A stretch of DNA of 64,000 nucleotides, taken from Vitis vinifera. Its lineage: Eukaryota > Streptophyta > Magnoliopsida > Vitales > Vitaceae. The position numbers were made by a program, and so were the translations under genes. The first letter of the stretch is position 1, and the number at the start of each line of letters is the position of its first letter. Positions 29,710 through 37,327 of the stretch are shown here, piece after piece. The stretch spans positions 26,513,001 to 26,577,000 of the forward strand of contig NC_081818.1 in NCBI RefSeq assembly GCF_030704535.1, given 5' to 3'. Below the pieces are notes generated by a model. The model was given only the letters and a program-made list of their open reading frames with translations. It did not search any database and was not told where the DNA came from.

Positions 29710-30783
29710 CCCACCCTGTCCGTCTCCCTCCCTCCCTCCTTTGTGTGTGTGTGTGTGTGATCATTTTTTTACCTTAGCAGTATAAGAGTTGGCAATGGTG
29801 ATGCTGATGGTGTGAGATAACAATACATTATTGGTAGTCTAAGTTTTACTACCAATACATTTTTTGGACGGTATGGAAGGAGAGGAATAGATTATCTTTT
29901 AGGGGAGGTTCTTTAGATATATAGAAACTCAAAAATTCTTTTGTATGTACCTTGTGGAGTTGGGCTAGGGTGTATATTAGAGAGGAGTCCTCTTCGCTCT
30001 TAGGCTTTTTGGAATGGCTAGCGGCCATTTAAGGGTGGGTGAGGTTGCTTATTTTTTGTGTTCTTGTTTTAGGCTGATTTGTATACTCCCTGTATGCTTT
30101 GTGACCTTCCTTTAATATATTTGTGTTTATCTATCAAAAAAAAAAAAAAAAGTTTTACTAGTTGTCCATGTTAACAAAATTTGGAAACACTGTTGACTAT
30201 CTGAGCACATCATGTATTTACGTGTGTAGTAACGGCCAAATTTTATTTACTCTAGAAATGTGATTTGCTGTTAATTCTCAATACCATTGTTGTTCCTGAA
30301 CCATGGCAGTCTGTAACAACCCCAAATTTCTTTAGCTGTCCCAGAGTTCTGTGACAACCATAGTTCAATAATATCAGACCGGATGGAGTTCCCTTCTAAT
30401 TTATTTAACTACTTTATCTACAGGTGGCAGAGAGGGCCTTGTTTTTATGGAATAATGATCACATCGAGAACCTAATAAAACAAAATCGCAAAGTCATACT
30501 GCCAATTATCTTCCCTGCCTTGGAGAGAAATGCTAGAAACCACTGGAATCAGGCAGTACAGAGCTTGACATTAAATGTCCGCAAGATCTTCTCTGATGTT
30601 GACCCTGAGCTGTTCGAGGAGTGTTTGCTCAAGTTTCAGGAAGATGAAGCACAAGAGAAGGAGGTTAAGATGAAACGTGAAGCCACATGGAAGCGCTTAG
30701 AAGAGATAGCTGCCATGAAAGCTACGAGTAATGAACCAGTGCTTGTCCCTCGTAGAGCAACCACTCATACACCTTCTGGCTAG
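13611..30783 (+). CDS. PP2A B' (B56) regulatory subunit with 15.6 kb intron
   Basis: Regulatory B' subunit that directs the PP2A catalytic core to substrates. Two coding exons, 13611-14828 (406 codons, phase 0) and 30424-30783, give 525 aa, typical of plant B' gamma-type proteins (about 520). The N-terminus [16 protein letters not shown] is followed by a Ser/Asn-rich linker and then the alpha-helical B56 repeat domain from about residue 95, with near-invariant blocks such as [33 protein letters not shown] and [13 protein letters not shown]. Exon 2 resumes with [14 protein letters not shown], the expected B56 continuation, and ends in a basic tail. The open frame reading past 14828 is intron. 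The exon junction (ttttcag|gtaggc ... ctacag|gtggca) keeps frame exactly. The isoform letter is not certain; the gamma/theta/eta group is closest. The very long intron packed with LINEs is unusual for this family. Confidence 0.94.
15086..15135 (+). mobile_element. 16-bp L1 3'-end micro-insertion with TSD
   Basis: The 17-bp direct repeat aagtgataatctgaggt occurs at 15086-15102 and 15119-15135. Between the copies lie only 16 bases, tatccattaaaaaaag, which look like the last bases of an L1 transcript plus a poly(A) tail. This fits target-primed reverse transcription aborted almost at once. Confidence 0.6.
15399..15415. repeat. (CT)n microsatellite
   Basis: A short CT run in the PP2A intron. Confidence 0.7.
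15639..15728 (+). mobile_element. Short 5'-truncated L1 insertion with TSD
   Basis: The direct repeat tactgcatgc flanks the insert at 15639-15648 and 15719-15728. The 70 bp between them end in 'tttttttacctatcaaaaaaaaaag', the L1 3'-terminal signature seen at several other sites in this intron. Confidence 0.6.
17230..17830 (-). mobile_element. Degenerate LTR-retrotransposon gag-like remnant
   Basis: Minus-strand frames broken by stops and shifts include '[12 protein letters not shown]' and a following Lys-rich segment ([12 protein letters not shown]), resembling the gag tail region of plant Ty3/Gypsy-type polyproteins, where an '..TKAHDME..' motif is common. No protease or reverse transcriptase follows. 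The class assignment rests on motif resemblance only. Confidence 0.4.
17848..17895 (+). mobile_element. 16-bp L1 3'-end micro-insertion with TSD
   Basis: A perfect 16-bp direct repeat gaaatgggaaaactag (17848-17863 and 17880-17895) brackets only gcacctatcaaaaaaa. The bracketed bases match the extreme L1 3' end (..acctatcaaaa) found elsewhere in this intron. Confidence 0.7.
18017..18130 (-). mobile_element. Short L1 tail, antisense, with TSD
   Basis: The direct repeat atgcaattc (18017-18025 and 18122-18130) flanks about 96 bp beginning in T-rich DNA, then 'tttatcggtaagaaaaaatatatt'. That is the reverse complement of an L1 3' UTR and poly(A) tail. Confidence 0.5.
19040..20511 (+). pseudogene. 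Degenerate L1 ORF2 with internal deletion
   Basis: Plus-strand fragments in shifting frames match L1 ORF2 in order. An '[17 protein letters not shown]' linker segment comes before the RT (about 19150), then RT pieces around 19590-20060 including a 'SHLLFLDNT' version of the catalytic region. The sequence then jumps to the extreme C-terminus ([12 protein letters not shown], about 20280) and the 3' UTR with 'tacctaccaaaaaataaaaaaa' at 20489-20511. The post-RT region is missing, so this copy has an internal deletion as well as many frameshifts and stops. It cannot be coding. Confidence 0.75.
20512..21815 (+). pseudogene. Degenerate 5'-truncated L1 ORF2 C-terminal part
   Basis: The plus strand carries the post-RT part of L1 ORF2 in broken frames. 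It ends in a recognisable zf-RVT zinc-binding segment, '[13 protein letters not shown]' then '[19 protein letters not shown]' (about 21211-21365), which keeps the Cys-x2-Cys and His-x-Cys type ligands. A TTTA repeat has expanded near 21386-21406. The 3' UTR ends with 'ttgcctataaaaaag' at about 21800-21815. It directly abuts the preceding remnant. Confidence 0.7.
21895..22050 (+). mobile_element. 5'-truncated L1 (118 bp) with 19-bp TSD
   Basis: The perfect direct repeat tgatgatctaatagtgcaa (21895-21913 and 22032-22050) flanks 118 bp of L1 3' UTR: 'tttgtatatgtcctgtgttcttttgtgcgc...' ending 'ccttatc' plus a long A run. Its right-hand duplication overlaps the left duplication of the full-length L1 by three bases (caa), so it predates that insertion. 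Confidence 0.85.
22173..25820 (-). pseudogene. L1 ORF2: endonuclease-reverse transcriptase, two in-frame stops
   Basis: The frame runs from ATG 25820 ([12 protein letters not shown]) to 22173 without any frameshift, but is cut by TAA codons at 25317-25319 and 23631-23633. Domain order: AP-type endonuclease ([20 protein letters not shown]), the linker '[16 protein letters not shown]', and reverse transcriptase ('[19 protein letters not shown]', '[15 protein letters not shown]', '[12 protein letters not shown]'). A zf-RVT C-terminus follows ('[20 protein letters not shown]') and a Trp-rich tail ([13 protein letters not shown]). The RT catalytic motif reads FADN where the family has FADD. The first stop lies at the end of the EN half, the second just after the RT palm. 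The protein cannot be made whole from this copy. Confidence 0.92.
25817..28096 (-). CDS. L1 ORF1: gag-like protein with DUF4283-type domain
   Basis: An uninterrupted 759-aa frame. The N-terminus is highly charged (Arg/Glu-rich). Residues of about 200-380 carry the DUF4283-like RNA-binding fold found in plant L1 ORF1 proteins ([17 protein letters not shown]..., '[20 protein letters not shown]', '[20 protein letters not shown]'). It is followed by a long Ser/Gly/Pro-rich, low-complexity region. No clear CCHC zinc knuckle is visible. The stop TGA shares bases with the ORF2 start (ATGA at 25817-25820). The ATG lies only 5 bp inside the element's 5' end, so this copy has essentially no 5' UTR. Confidence 0.88.
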   Translation of the reverse strand: MEERERARERKIAREGESGDDEGSTEIAEGASHARPGSNVKRGGFGVESKRFEVEVEERRGRLHATIVEKKGGISSWVRLGPMSLGIVFECLNLSIEDRRMGRWAREWKENGRMYSLSRDYNRGGCFLRLGVADLEGKRFSVYIPRGRGERGGWASMADTLRSLGCEERCPNNQKAVVSRTKPNMVKSYVEATKVAKEKERATARVDITTEEVGRNLSKLGHCIVGTWNHNAAKGDDLRGWGSQLARIWRLKGSLGLAKMERGKVLMEFEILVEAEQVSKMGSILLGGIDLRLEKWNPETGCLKEGERSNEAWVRVVGLPVSMWERDILRKIGDACGGFLAIDHQTEKMEDLQWARLLVKRNGGSPPSLVEVWIDGFCYEVTLWWEIRPVIKVPATGKRGKTVVTDAKEGGDASARAGGRVLGAMEGSRLEDCLMTEDGTQSQVSGSGQNSDPNRSEDGLGLLGQASSSRGPKAYTSTGPSSLGLLLYGNGNGKPKEKAGPLGLLKGDGLAFRSSSPPASSKAQTEKGSSAMVRSRGPLRSPGVGIPNCWGKDDQWGLRRGDETEWGGISRTDSALLEEDARYVPSSSGMVTLDHSPPFFSSFGRTPRKESFDCSGTLVESIKGDCLCKEIGHSQQFAGKCWDLVEISNDSMEDDRKALCLARPISQEEGAWVDEGWEESDLARFSQFLGFSTEGLEKDILEFMVKIRKRRERIHSKAMLEKSKFERELRRLECSVNYEGGKKRKGTVQGRGCQIMEVQ
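28300..29480 (-). pseudogene. Degenerate Copia-like gag/pol remnant
   Basis: Minus-strand frames with several stops and shifts include a zinc-knuckle-like '[14 protein letters not shown]'. Spacing fits C-x2-C-x4-H-x4-C, but the last Cys is replaced by Phe. A Ser/Pro/His-rich segment and a stretch resembling the protease-to-integrase spacer of Ty1/Copia follow (..TQAMESPYF..). No LTRs are seen. The assignment is by motif resemblance. Confidence 0.4.
29675..29759. repeat. Compound (CT)n...(CCCT)n...(GT)n microsatellite
   Basis: A CT run at 29675-29706, a CCTCCCT-rich stretch, then a GT run at 29742-29759. Compound, and probably length-polymorphic. Confidence 0.9.
29841..30160 (+). mobile_element. 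5'-truncated L1 (about 300 bp) with TSD
   Basis: The plus strand encodes the ORF2 C-terminus ([16 protein letters not shown].., then FLEWLAA and stop), the L1 3' UTR and 'tatctatc' plus a long A run ending near 30150. The direct repeat aagttttacta flanks it at 29841-29851 and 30150-30160. It belongs to the same family as the 6 kb element, in the opposite orientation. It lies about 265 bp upstream of the intron's acceptor. Confidence 0.8.
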
Positions 30784-31200
30784 GGAGTGAGCACATTCCT
30801 GATGGTTACTCCCAAAGTTTATGATTTTCATATTGGTATGCATTGGGAGGAGCCATGATGGGGAGTTGTTAATTCCCTTGGTTGCTTGCTGACCTTGTTT
30901 TTTCCTTTTCAAGTTTTGGTTTGTCAGGTAACAAGAGGGTTAAGGATGATACCACTGTGAGGGGCACAAAAAGGCCCCATTCTGGTTCATAAGCGCGGAC
31001 TGTATATATGGGGATTGGGGTTGTTGGAGAAAGCAAATGGGGAGATGGGGTTGTATGGTGCTGCAATGCATAGTTAAAAAACCGAAGGAGATTCAGGTTG
31101 TTAAATTTGGCCTTTTTGCAGTTTGATGCTCTCAAGGGCGACAGAAAGGAATCTTCAATTCACATATATCTGTTTACATATTTTTGAATTTGGTTTAATT
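30784..31200 (+). other. Likely 3' UTR of the PP2A B' gene
   Basis: Non-coding sequence following the stop at 30781-30783. AT content rises near 31.2 kb (tttaattaaaagtactc). The exact poly(A) site is not determined. Confidence 0.4.
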
Positions 31201-32667
31201 AAAAGTACTCTTAGTCTTCAAATTTATTATATGTATCATTAAACTTGTTGCTTCTGTTAAATGGAACTACTGTTTGCCATGAGTTTCCAATGTAGACAGA
31301 AAAACTTTATAAATCTAATTCCGGTTAAGCCCCCAAGAAAAAGGGTTAGTATGTATTTCTTCCTTGGCTGCTTGTCATCCTCCTGTACCCTTTATTAGTC
31401 TCATTTATGGGTTCACAAACCCTACTCCTTCCTGCATCATGATTTCCGGACATATATTGTTCTTCTTTCTTTGTGTAAGGTATATGCATGGAGGCTCCAT
31501 TTAGTTGTTCTGCAACTGGGTTTATAAGTAGATTTTGATTCATCTTGGATGTTGGAAATGGTTCAACACCATCAGCAATGGCTTAAAAGAGAAGGATGCC
31601 CATGTTTTTCCACTTCACCTCAACCTCATCAAGAAGGATGACAACCACCAAGTTGCCTTTTTTTGTGTAGAATTGGTCAGTTTTCTTTATCTCTATAATG
31701 TTATGGGAGGTTTGAATTTCAAGCCCTTTCTTTTTCTTTTTTGGTAATATGGTATAGTTTTGATATTACTATAAATTACAAGTTACCTAAGACTAGAGAT
31801 GGATTAGTGCTATTTTGGTTAAATGGATGTGGAAGATCAATTCAAATGCCAAATGGGTTTTGATTATTCTTTTAATCTGGATGTGTACGTTGTTGCTTTC
31901 ACAAACTAGGATATGGTTAAATTCCTGCGATTTGTCGACTCACTCTCTCAAAAGTCAAAACCCATGTCCTGTTTTGGACCTTTCAAAATTCAATATTTAT
32001 ATATGATTTCATCACCTTTTGCATGCTTACACGCTAACAAATCTACCACGACCAAGTAAAAATAGAATATTTTTATAGCCTAATGTTCTTGATATTGCCT
32101 CAAGAAGTCTTGGCAAGTTTGATGGTATAAATAATATAAAGTTGGCTTTATGACTTGTTCTATCATGTGGGCACCTCTCTTTATCGACATTAAATGTTGA
32201 CTTGAACATTGCATATTGTTGAAGGTGTGAAGCTTCAAATTATGGTTTAAGGGGACTCATTCATTAACAAGACATCGATAATCACTTCGAAGAATTCTTT
32301 TTGAATTAGTACTAAAATTGACCAATATAATACATTTCTAAATTCATCTGAATAAGAAAAATTATGTCCATTTTCAATAATAGGTTGTGGGTAAAAGGCT
32401 TAAATCATGTGATTCAACTTTGGTCTCTACATATTTGAATTTGAAGCCTTTCAAAATTCATATATTGAAGCATTTGTTGGCTTGACACATTTAAATAATT
32501 AAAATATACAACTTGTATCATGGGATAAATGAAACTAGTAATGCATATATGACTTACCAATTCCAAGTTTGCATATTGACTATACCCCCTTCAACTTCTA
32601 CTCATTGAACCTATTTTGATACATAAATACGACTCTAATCATAACTAGAGATACCATCATGTGCATG
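31200..32667. other. Intergenic, no gene recognised
   Basis: AT-rich DNA with no supported coding region or RNA gene. The open frames of 60-70 codons here have no recognisable motif. Confidence 0.5.
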
Positions 32668-33414
32668 TGTAGACCCCCTTTCAAGAGCCGGGGACTTTTA
32701 AGTTTTTTTTAAGGATTTTATAACATTGGGAGGGTGACTTCTCATCACCAGCAGCTGGCAGCACCCTAGGCAAATGGGGGGACCCCTTCCCGACACATGA
32801 GACGAGCTGGTGGAGGCAGCAAGTCAAGATGGCCGGCCATGCTGGTGGTTAGAGGTGCCATACTTGCTGAGTGGAACAATAGTGGAGCCGGTAGTGGCTT
32901 GCTGTGGAAGATAGAAAAAAGGGGGGCAGAGGGTTTCGAGGAGGAGGAAGAAGACCGGGAGGCTGATCACGGGCAAGAAGGGAACTCACGGATTCTTTTC
33001 TACAGGTTGGTTTTTCTCACGTTAAGGCTTTCCTTTTTGTTTGTGTTATCTGGATATTAATGAGTTCTTATCTCGGTGTTTGAATGCATTTACTGGGAAT
33101 TTTTGCTTGTTTTTGTTGGGACTTTGAGTTTGCTTGCATTCACCCTCACCATCCCCACCATCTATCATATTCATTGCCAGGAGCTTGATTCATCATTCTG
33201 CTCATTCTAATAACTTCCATACCTCATCATGCCTCTTTATACCCATTGTCATCCCCTATACCCATCAAACCATCCTACTAAGCTCATTTCTCACTCTAAA
33301 CTTTCTTCATACCCATTAACCCATTTCATCTCCCATCCATCACACTTTCTCTCTCTACACCACACCACTCACCTATTCTCTTTCAAGTGCCCTTTAAGTT
33401 CATTCTTCTCACCT

Positions 33415-33722
33415 TTGCATGGCCATGCACGGCCATGCATGACCACCTTCATACCCATTCCCTAGTCCACATGCATGGTCTCAACATGCATGACCACCTT
33501 CATACCCATCTCCATGCATGCCCATATCACCTAGCTACTATACCCGTCATCACCTTTTCTCTCTCTACATTCTCCCATCCATTTGCATGGGAACCATGCA
33601 TGCCACCACCCTTCTATGCCCACCTTACCCATTCTTTCTCACCACCTTTCTCTCTCTACACCACGTTCTTCATGCCCACTTCCTATCCACATGCATGAAA
33701 CCATGCATGGAATCATGCATAT
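33415..33722 (+). repeat. CATGCATG-rich block within the solo LTR
   Basis: About nine CATGCA/TGCATG palindromic motifs lie in 300 bp, with a longer direct repeat 'catgcatgaccaccttcat' present twice (near 33437 and 33486). CATGCA is the core of the RY element bound by plant B3 factors. Any regulatory role is inference. Confidence 0.6.
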
Positions 33723-34039
33723 CATCACCCTCTCATACCCATTTTCCCTCACCACCGTGGCAACCTCCATCCACACCACCCCACTTCCTTATCCTTTATC
33801 CTTGAGGGAAAGGTTTGGTAAGTTTGTTCATTTTAATTTCTACAGTGGACGTTTTTTTATTGTTTGTGGGTCTTGCATATTGGTTTTGAGCCCTTGGGCC
33901 TAGGTGCAATTGGGCATGGTTTGAGTTGACTATTATAAAGCAAGTTGTGTGCTGTGAGGCCCTTGGGCCCGTTTAGGCTTGGGGTCATTATGCTAATGGA
34001 TATGGGCTTGAGTTGAAGCCCAGGCCCATACTTGTTGAT

Positions 34040-34210
34040 GGAAGGCCTCATGTTTTATTCACCCACCTTAAGTTGGCCCATGCCCACTTCAATTGATTTG
34101 TTCACCCATCTTAAGTTGGCCTATGCCCATTCCAAGCCCATGCCCACTTCACTTGATTTGTTCACCCACCTTAAGTTGGCCCATGCCCATTCCAAAGCCA
34201 TACCCACCTC
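34040..34210. repeat. Tandem repeat 'cccaccttaagttggcc' within the LTR
   Basis: Three imperfect copies of a unit with 'ttcacccaccttaagttggcc' and 'catgcccacttcaattgattt' phrases lie head to tail. Confidence 0.75.
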
Positions 34211-34261
34211 AGGTTAGCCCTTTTGTTTTCAATTTGCATGACTTATCTTCCTAAAAACATT

Positions 34262-34790
34262 AATTCCGTTTTCTAAATTAAATTCCAATTTTCGAAATTT
34301 TAATTCTTACATCAATTTATTTAATCGTCATTATCTTATTTATTTATTTATTTGTTCATTTTTAAAATTCAACCTTTAATAATCTCTCAAAATTCCGTTT
34401 TCTAAATTAAATTTCAATGTCTGAAATTTTAATTCTTACATCAATTTATTTAATCGTCATTATTTTATTTATTTATTTATTCGTTTATTTTTAAAATTCA
34501 ACCTTTAATAATCTCTCAAAATTCCGATTTCTAAATTTAAATTCCAATTTCCGAAATTTTAATCCTCACATCAATTTATTTGAATCCTCATTATCTTATT
34601 TATTTATTTATTTTTAAAATTCAATCTTCAAACAATTCCTCAAAATCCCAATTTCTAAATTTAAATTCCGATTTCCGAAATTTTTAATTCTCATATCGAT
34701 TTATTTAATCATTATCATTTTATTTATTCGTTTATTTTTGAAACTCAATCTTTAAATAATTATTCAGGATTCCAGTTTTCAAAATTTAAT
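34262..34790. repeat. About 129-bp tandem repeat array within the LTR
   Basis: Four imperfect copies and a partial fifth. The landmark 'attccgttttctaaatt' recurs at about 34262, 34391, 34520 and 34645 (period about 129, then about 124). Each unit contains a variable TTTA run, then 'aaaattcaacctttaataatctctcaaa'. Confidence 0.85.
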
Positions 34791-35634
34791 TTCCAAAATT
34801 CCCATTCCTAAATTCAATTCCCAAAACTTCCATTTCCAAATAATTTTCGAGACTCCAATTATCAAACAATCTTCGAGACTCCAATCTTCAAATAAATTTC
34901 GAAAATCCAATTTTCTCTCTAATAGTTTTAATTCCCTTCGGGTTTCAAATAATCTCTTGTTTCTCTTGATTTTACATAAGCACGAATGCAATTTTCATAA
35001 TTCCAGAATAATAGAATTTGTGAGGTTAATTCATGCAAGATCAATCGGGCTTTGGTGGGGGCCCAACATATGTGATTTCCTTATGATTGATTGATTGTTC
35101 GTTTGATTTAATTGCCATAAATGATCGATTTTATTTTGCTCTATGACATGCTCGAAATTATTCCTTAATTGTGCGCTAACTTCACTTCTTGATAGCGCTT
35201 TATGGATTACTGCCCAGATACGCATCCACACCCGCTCGGGTCATTTTCTATATGCATGTTTAGATTTTCACACGTACATGATCATTCTGAGTATTCATTG
35301 ATTCCCTCATCAATTGCCATGATTGCTTTATTTTATTAGTAGAGATCCCATTTTAGGGACTTAGAGGGGTGCTATGGTCTTTACCGTACCTTCCTGATAA
35401 GTAACCTGACCCCCGAACCCGATCCGGTTTTTCACAGACCACATTTTCCAAAGTAAGGAGTCACACTTAGGGTTTTTCTTTCTTATTTTGTTTACCCTTT
35501 AAAAATAAAACAAAAATAAGTGGCGACTCCAAGTCATTTTTCAAACAATAAATAAAATCAATTTTTCGAAATAAAAATCGAGCTCACCATCGAGTGGGAA
35601 ACGCATTGAGCCGAAATGCGGGGTCCACAACATG

Positions 35635-36640
35635 TCTTCATCCTTGTCCAATTATTGAAATACAAATGGATCAAATTGAATGATGTAATGAAATGTGTAT
35701 TCATTTAGATTAATCTTCAATCGTCCACATGCTTTTGAAATAAAATAATTATATGACATCCCTTGTTCAATGTACTTATTTTTTTTTTTTGTCTATTATT
35801 GTATTTTTTATATTCTCACTTGATACAAACTCTTCTTTTTTATGAAGGTAGCTATAAATAAAATTTCCGAAGTCTATTTACTAATAGAAAAGTAGACATT
35901 CTTTATGTAATAATCAAATCATTTTATTTTACAATATTACAACAAAGAGAAAATCAATTAATGATAATCATAATTAATTAAAAATATATTTTTATTTATT
36001 ATTTATTTTTAAATAAGTAATCTTATAGATATCTATTTATACATTATTGGATTACCATCAACAATTCAATGCATTAAAATTATTAATTCATTTTTATAAA
36101 AAACCTAGAAACATTGTGAATCCATATTGCTAGTTTATTTGGCTTCTAAGGTTAGTTTATTACATTTAGCATGATAAAAATACAATTGGATAACTCATAA
36201 ATGTTTGTTTCGTGAAAAAAAAAATTCAATATTTTTGTGAATTGAATATGTTGTAATATATCGTAATATTAATGTATTTGTATTATAATTATATTTTATA
36301 ATAAAAGTAATAATTTTACAAAAACTTTTTTAAAGTTAATTGACATCGAATGCATCGTATCAATGTAATACCCGTATAAAAGATAATAAATTCATAAATA
36401 AAAATTTATAATTCAACACATCCATTAAAAAAATTTCTCCTTTTCTTTCAATGGATTTCATAAAATAAAGAATTTTTTCGAAGTTATTCACTCTATAGAT
36501 TGATTCTTAATTTTTTTTGTAGTTGAAGAAAATTTTTGGGATGAGACAATTTTTTTTTTTTTTTTTTTGTTTTGGGTAATTGAAGGTTATTTTTGGTAAT
36601 ATTTTTGTAACTTTCTATTAATATTTCATAGGAATCAGCA
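35635..36640. other. AT-rich intergenic region, no gene recognised
   Basis: Strongly AT-rich with a T20-like run at about 36550-36569. No coding or RNA gene was seen. The region leads into the carboxylesterase promoter. Confidence 0.5.
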
Positions 36641-37032
36641 AAATTGAGCACCACCGCATCCTATTCGGTAATTTTCTCTAAAGAACCCACGGCATGTGGG
36701 ATTAAATAATAATAATAAAAATAATATCTTCATGATTGGGCTTTCTTTTATATTTTTCAGAGCAGCCCCGTCAGCCACATCTAGATCTGCGTGCCATATT
36801 CTACTGCCAACACCTCTTGTCGATGATTGTACCTTCTGGCACCACGCCTTTTTCAATTGTACAACCCCAGGAAGCTTGATTGCTAGGGAGTTTCACAAGA
36901 CTCGTTCGCAGACGATTCCACCCCGTCCCAATCATCACCGTTTATACCTGGCGCGTAAACTCCGGAACACCGACAGCAGTAGAATGGCGGAGTGCCACAA
37001 TAGCCAGATATGTTTTCCCCACTTCCAGATTT

Positions 37033-37042
37033 GCCACGTGTC
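37033..37042 (+). promoter_or_regulatory. G-box/ABRE-like site upstream of the carboxylesterase
   Basis: GCCACGTGTC, a full G-box with ABRE-like flanks, lies about 290 bp before the ATG. Such sites bind bZIP or bHLH factors, so ABA or light responsiveness is possible but unproven here. Confidence 0.4.
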
Positions 37043-37327
37043 AATGTCCAATGGGGTCGTTCAATCCGTATTGGTAATAGTAAAAACACGGAATATCGAT
37101 CTCCATCACGTAAACCCCTCCCTTTTCTCCCTCTCACGATCTCGATCGGATGAAGCCATTGAAGCAACCTCCAACCTCCATTACCAAACCCTAATCGGCT
37201 ATCTTCAGAACTCTGATAAGTTGATTACGATACAGCAATGAACTTATCTTGAATACATACAATTCCAGACCGTACAGCTAGTCTATTTTTAGCTTCCGGT
37301 TTCTGCAGAAGTGAAGAGCAGAGAGAG

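Larger units (their letters stand above)
14829..30423 (+). other. Giant intron of the PP2A B' gene
   Basis: A GT (14829) to AG (30423) intron of 15,595 bp separates the two coding exons. It is filled by at least nine L1-type LINE segments in both orientations, a Gypsy-like gag remnant, a Copia-like remnant and simple repeats, each listed separately. Removing the annotated insertions would leave roughly 4-5 kb of unassigned DNA. Confidence 0.9.
32668..35629. mobile_element. Solo LTR (about 2.96 kb), probably Gypsy class
   Basis: The element begins TGTAGACCCCC and ends ..GGGGTCCACA, the TG..CA termini of an LTR. The right end carries 'agtggcgactccaagtc' and 'gagtgggaaacgc...aatgcggggtcca', phrases typical of large plant Gypsy LTR ends. 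Flanks are gcatg (32663-32667) and acatg (35630-35634), a 5-bp duplication with one mismatch. No primer-binding site, gag, pol or second LTR is present, so it is best read as a solo LTR left by recombination. Internally it carries a CATGCATG-rich block and two tandem-repeat arrays. Confidence 0.8.

Noticed and set aside
33134..33903. Overlapping His/Pro/Ser-rich open frames within the LTR
   Set aside because: They arise from the low-complexity C-rich LTR sequence; no start context, conserved domain or splice structure supports them.
34262..34790. Regular repeats that might be read as a CRISPR-like array
   Set aside because: Units of about 129 bp are contiguous and AT-rich, lie inside a plant LTR, and have no unique spacers.
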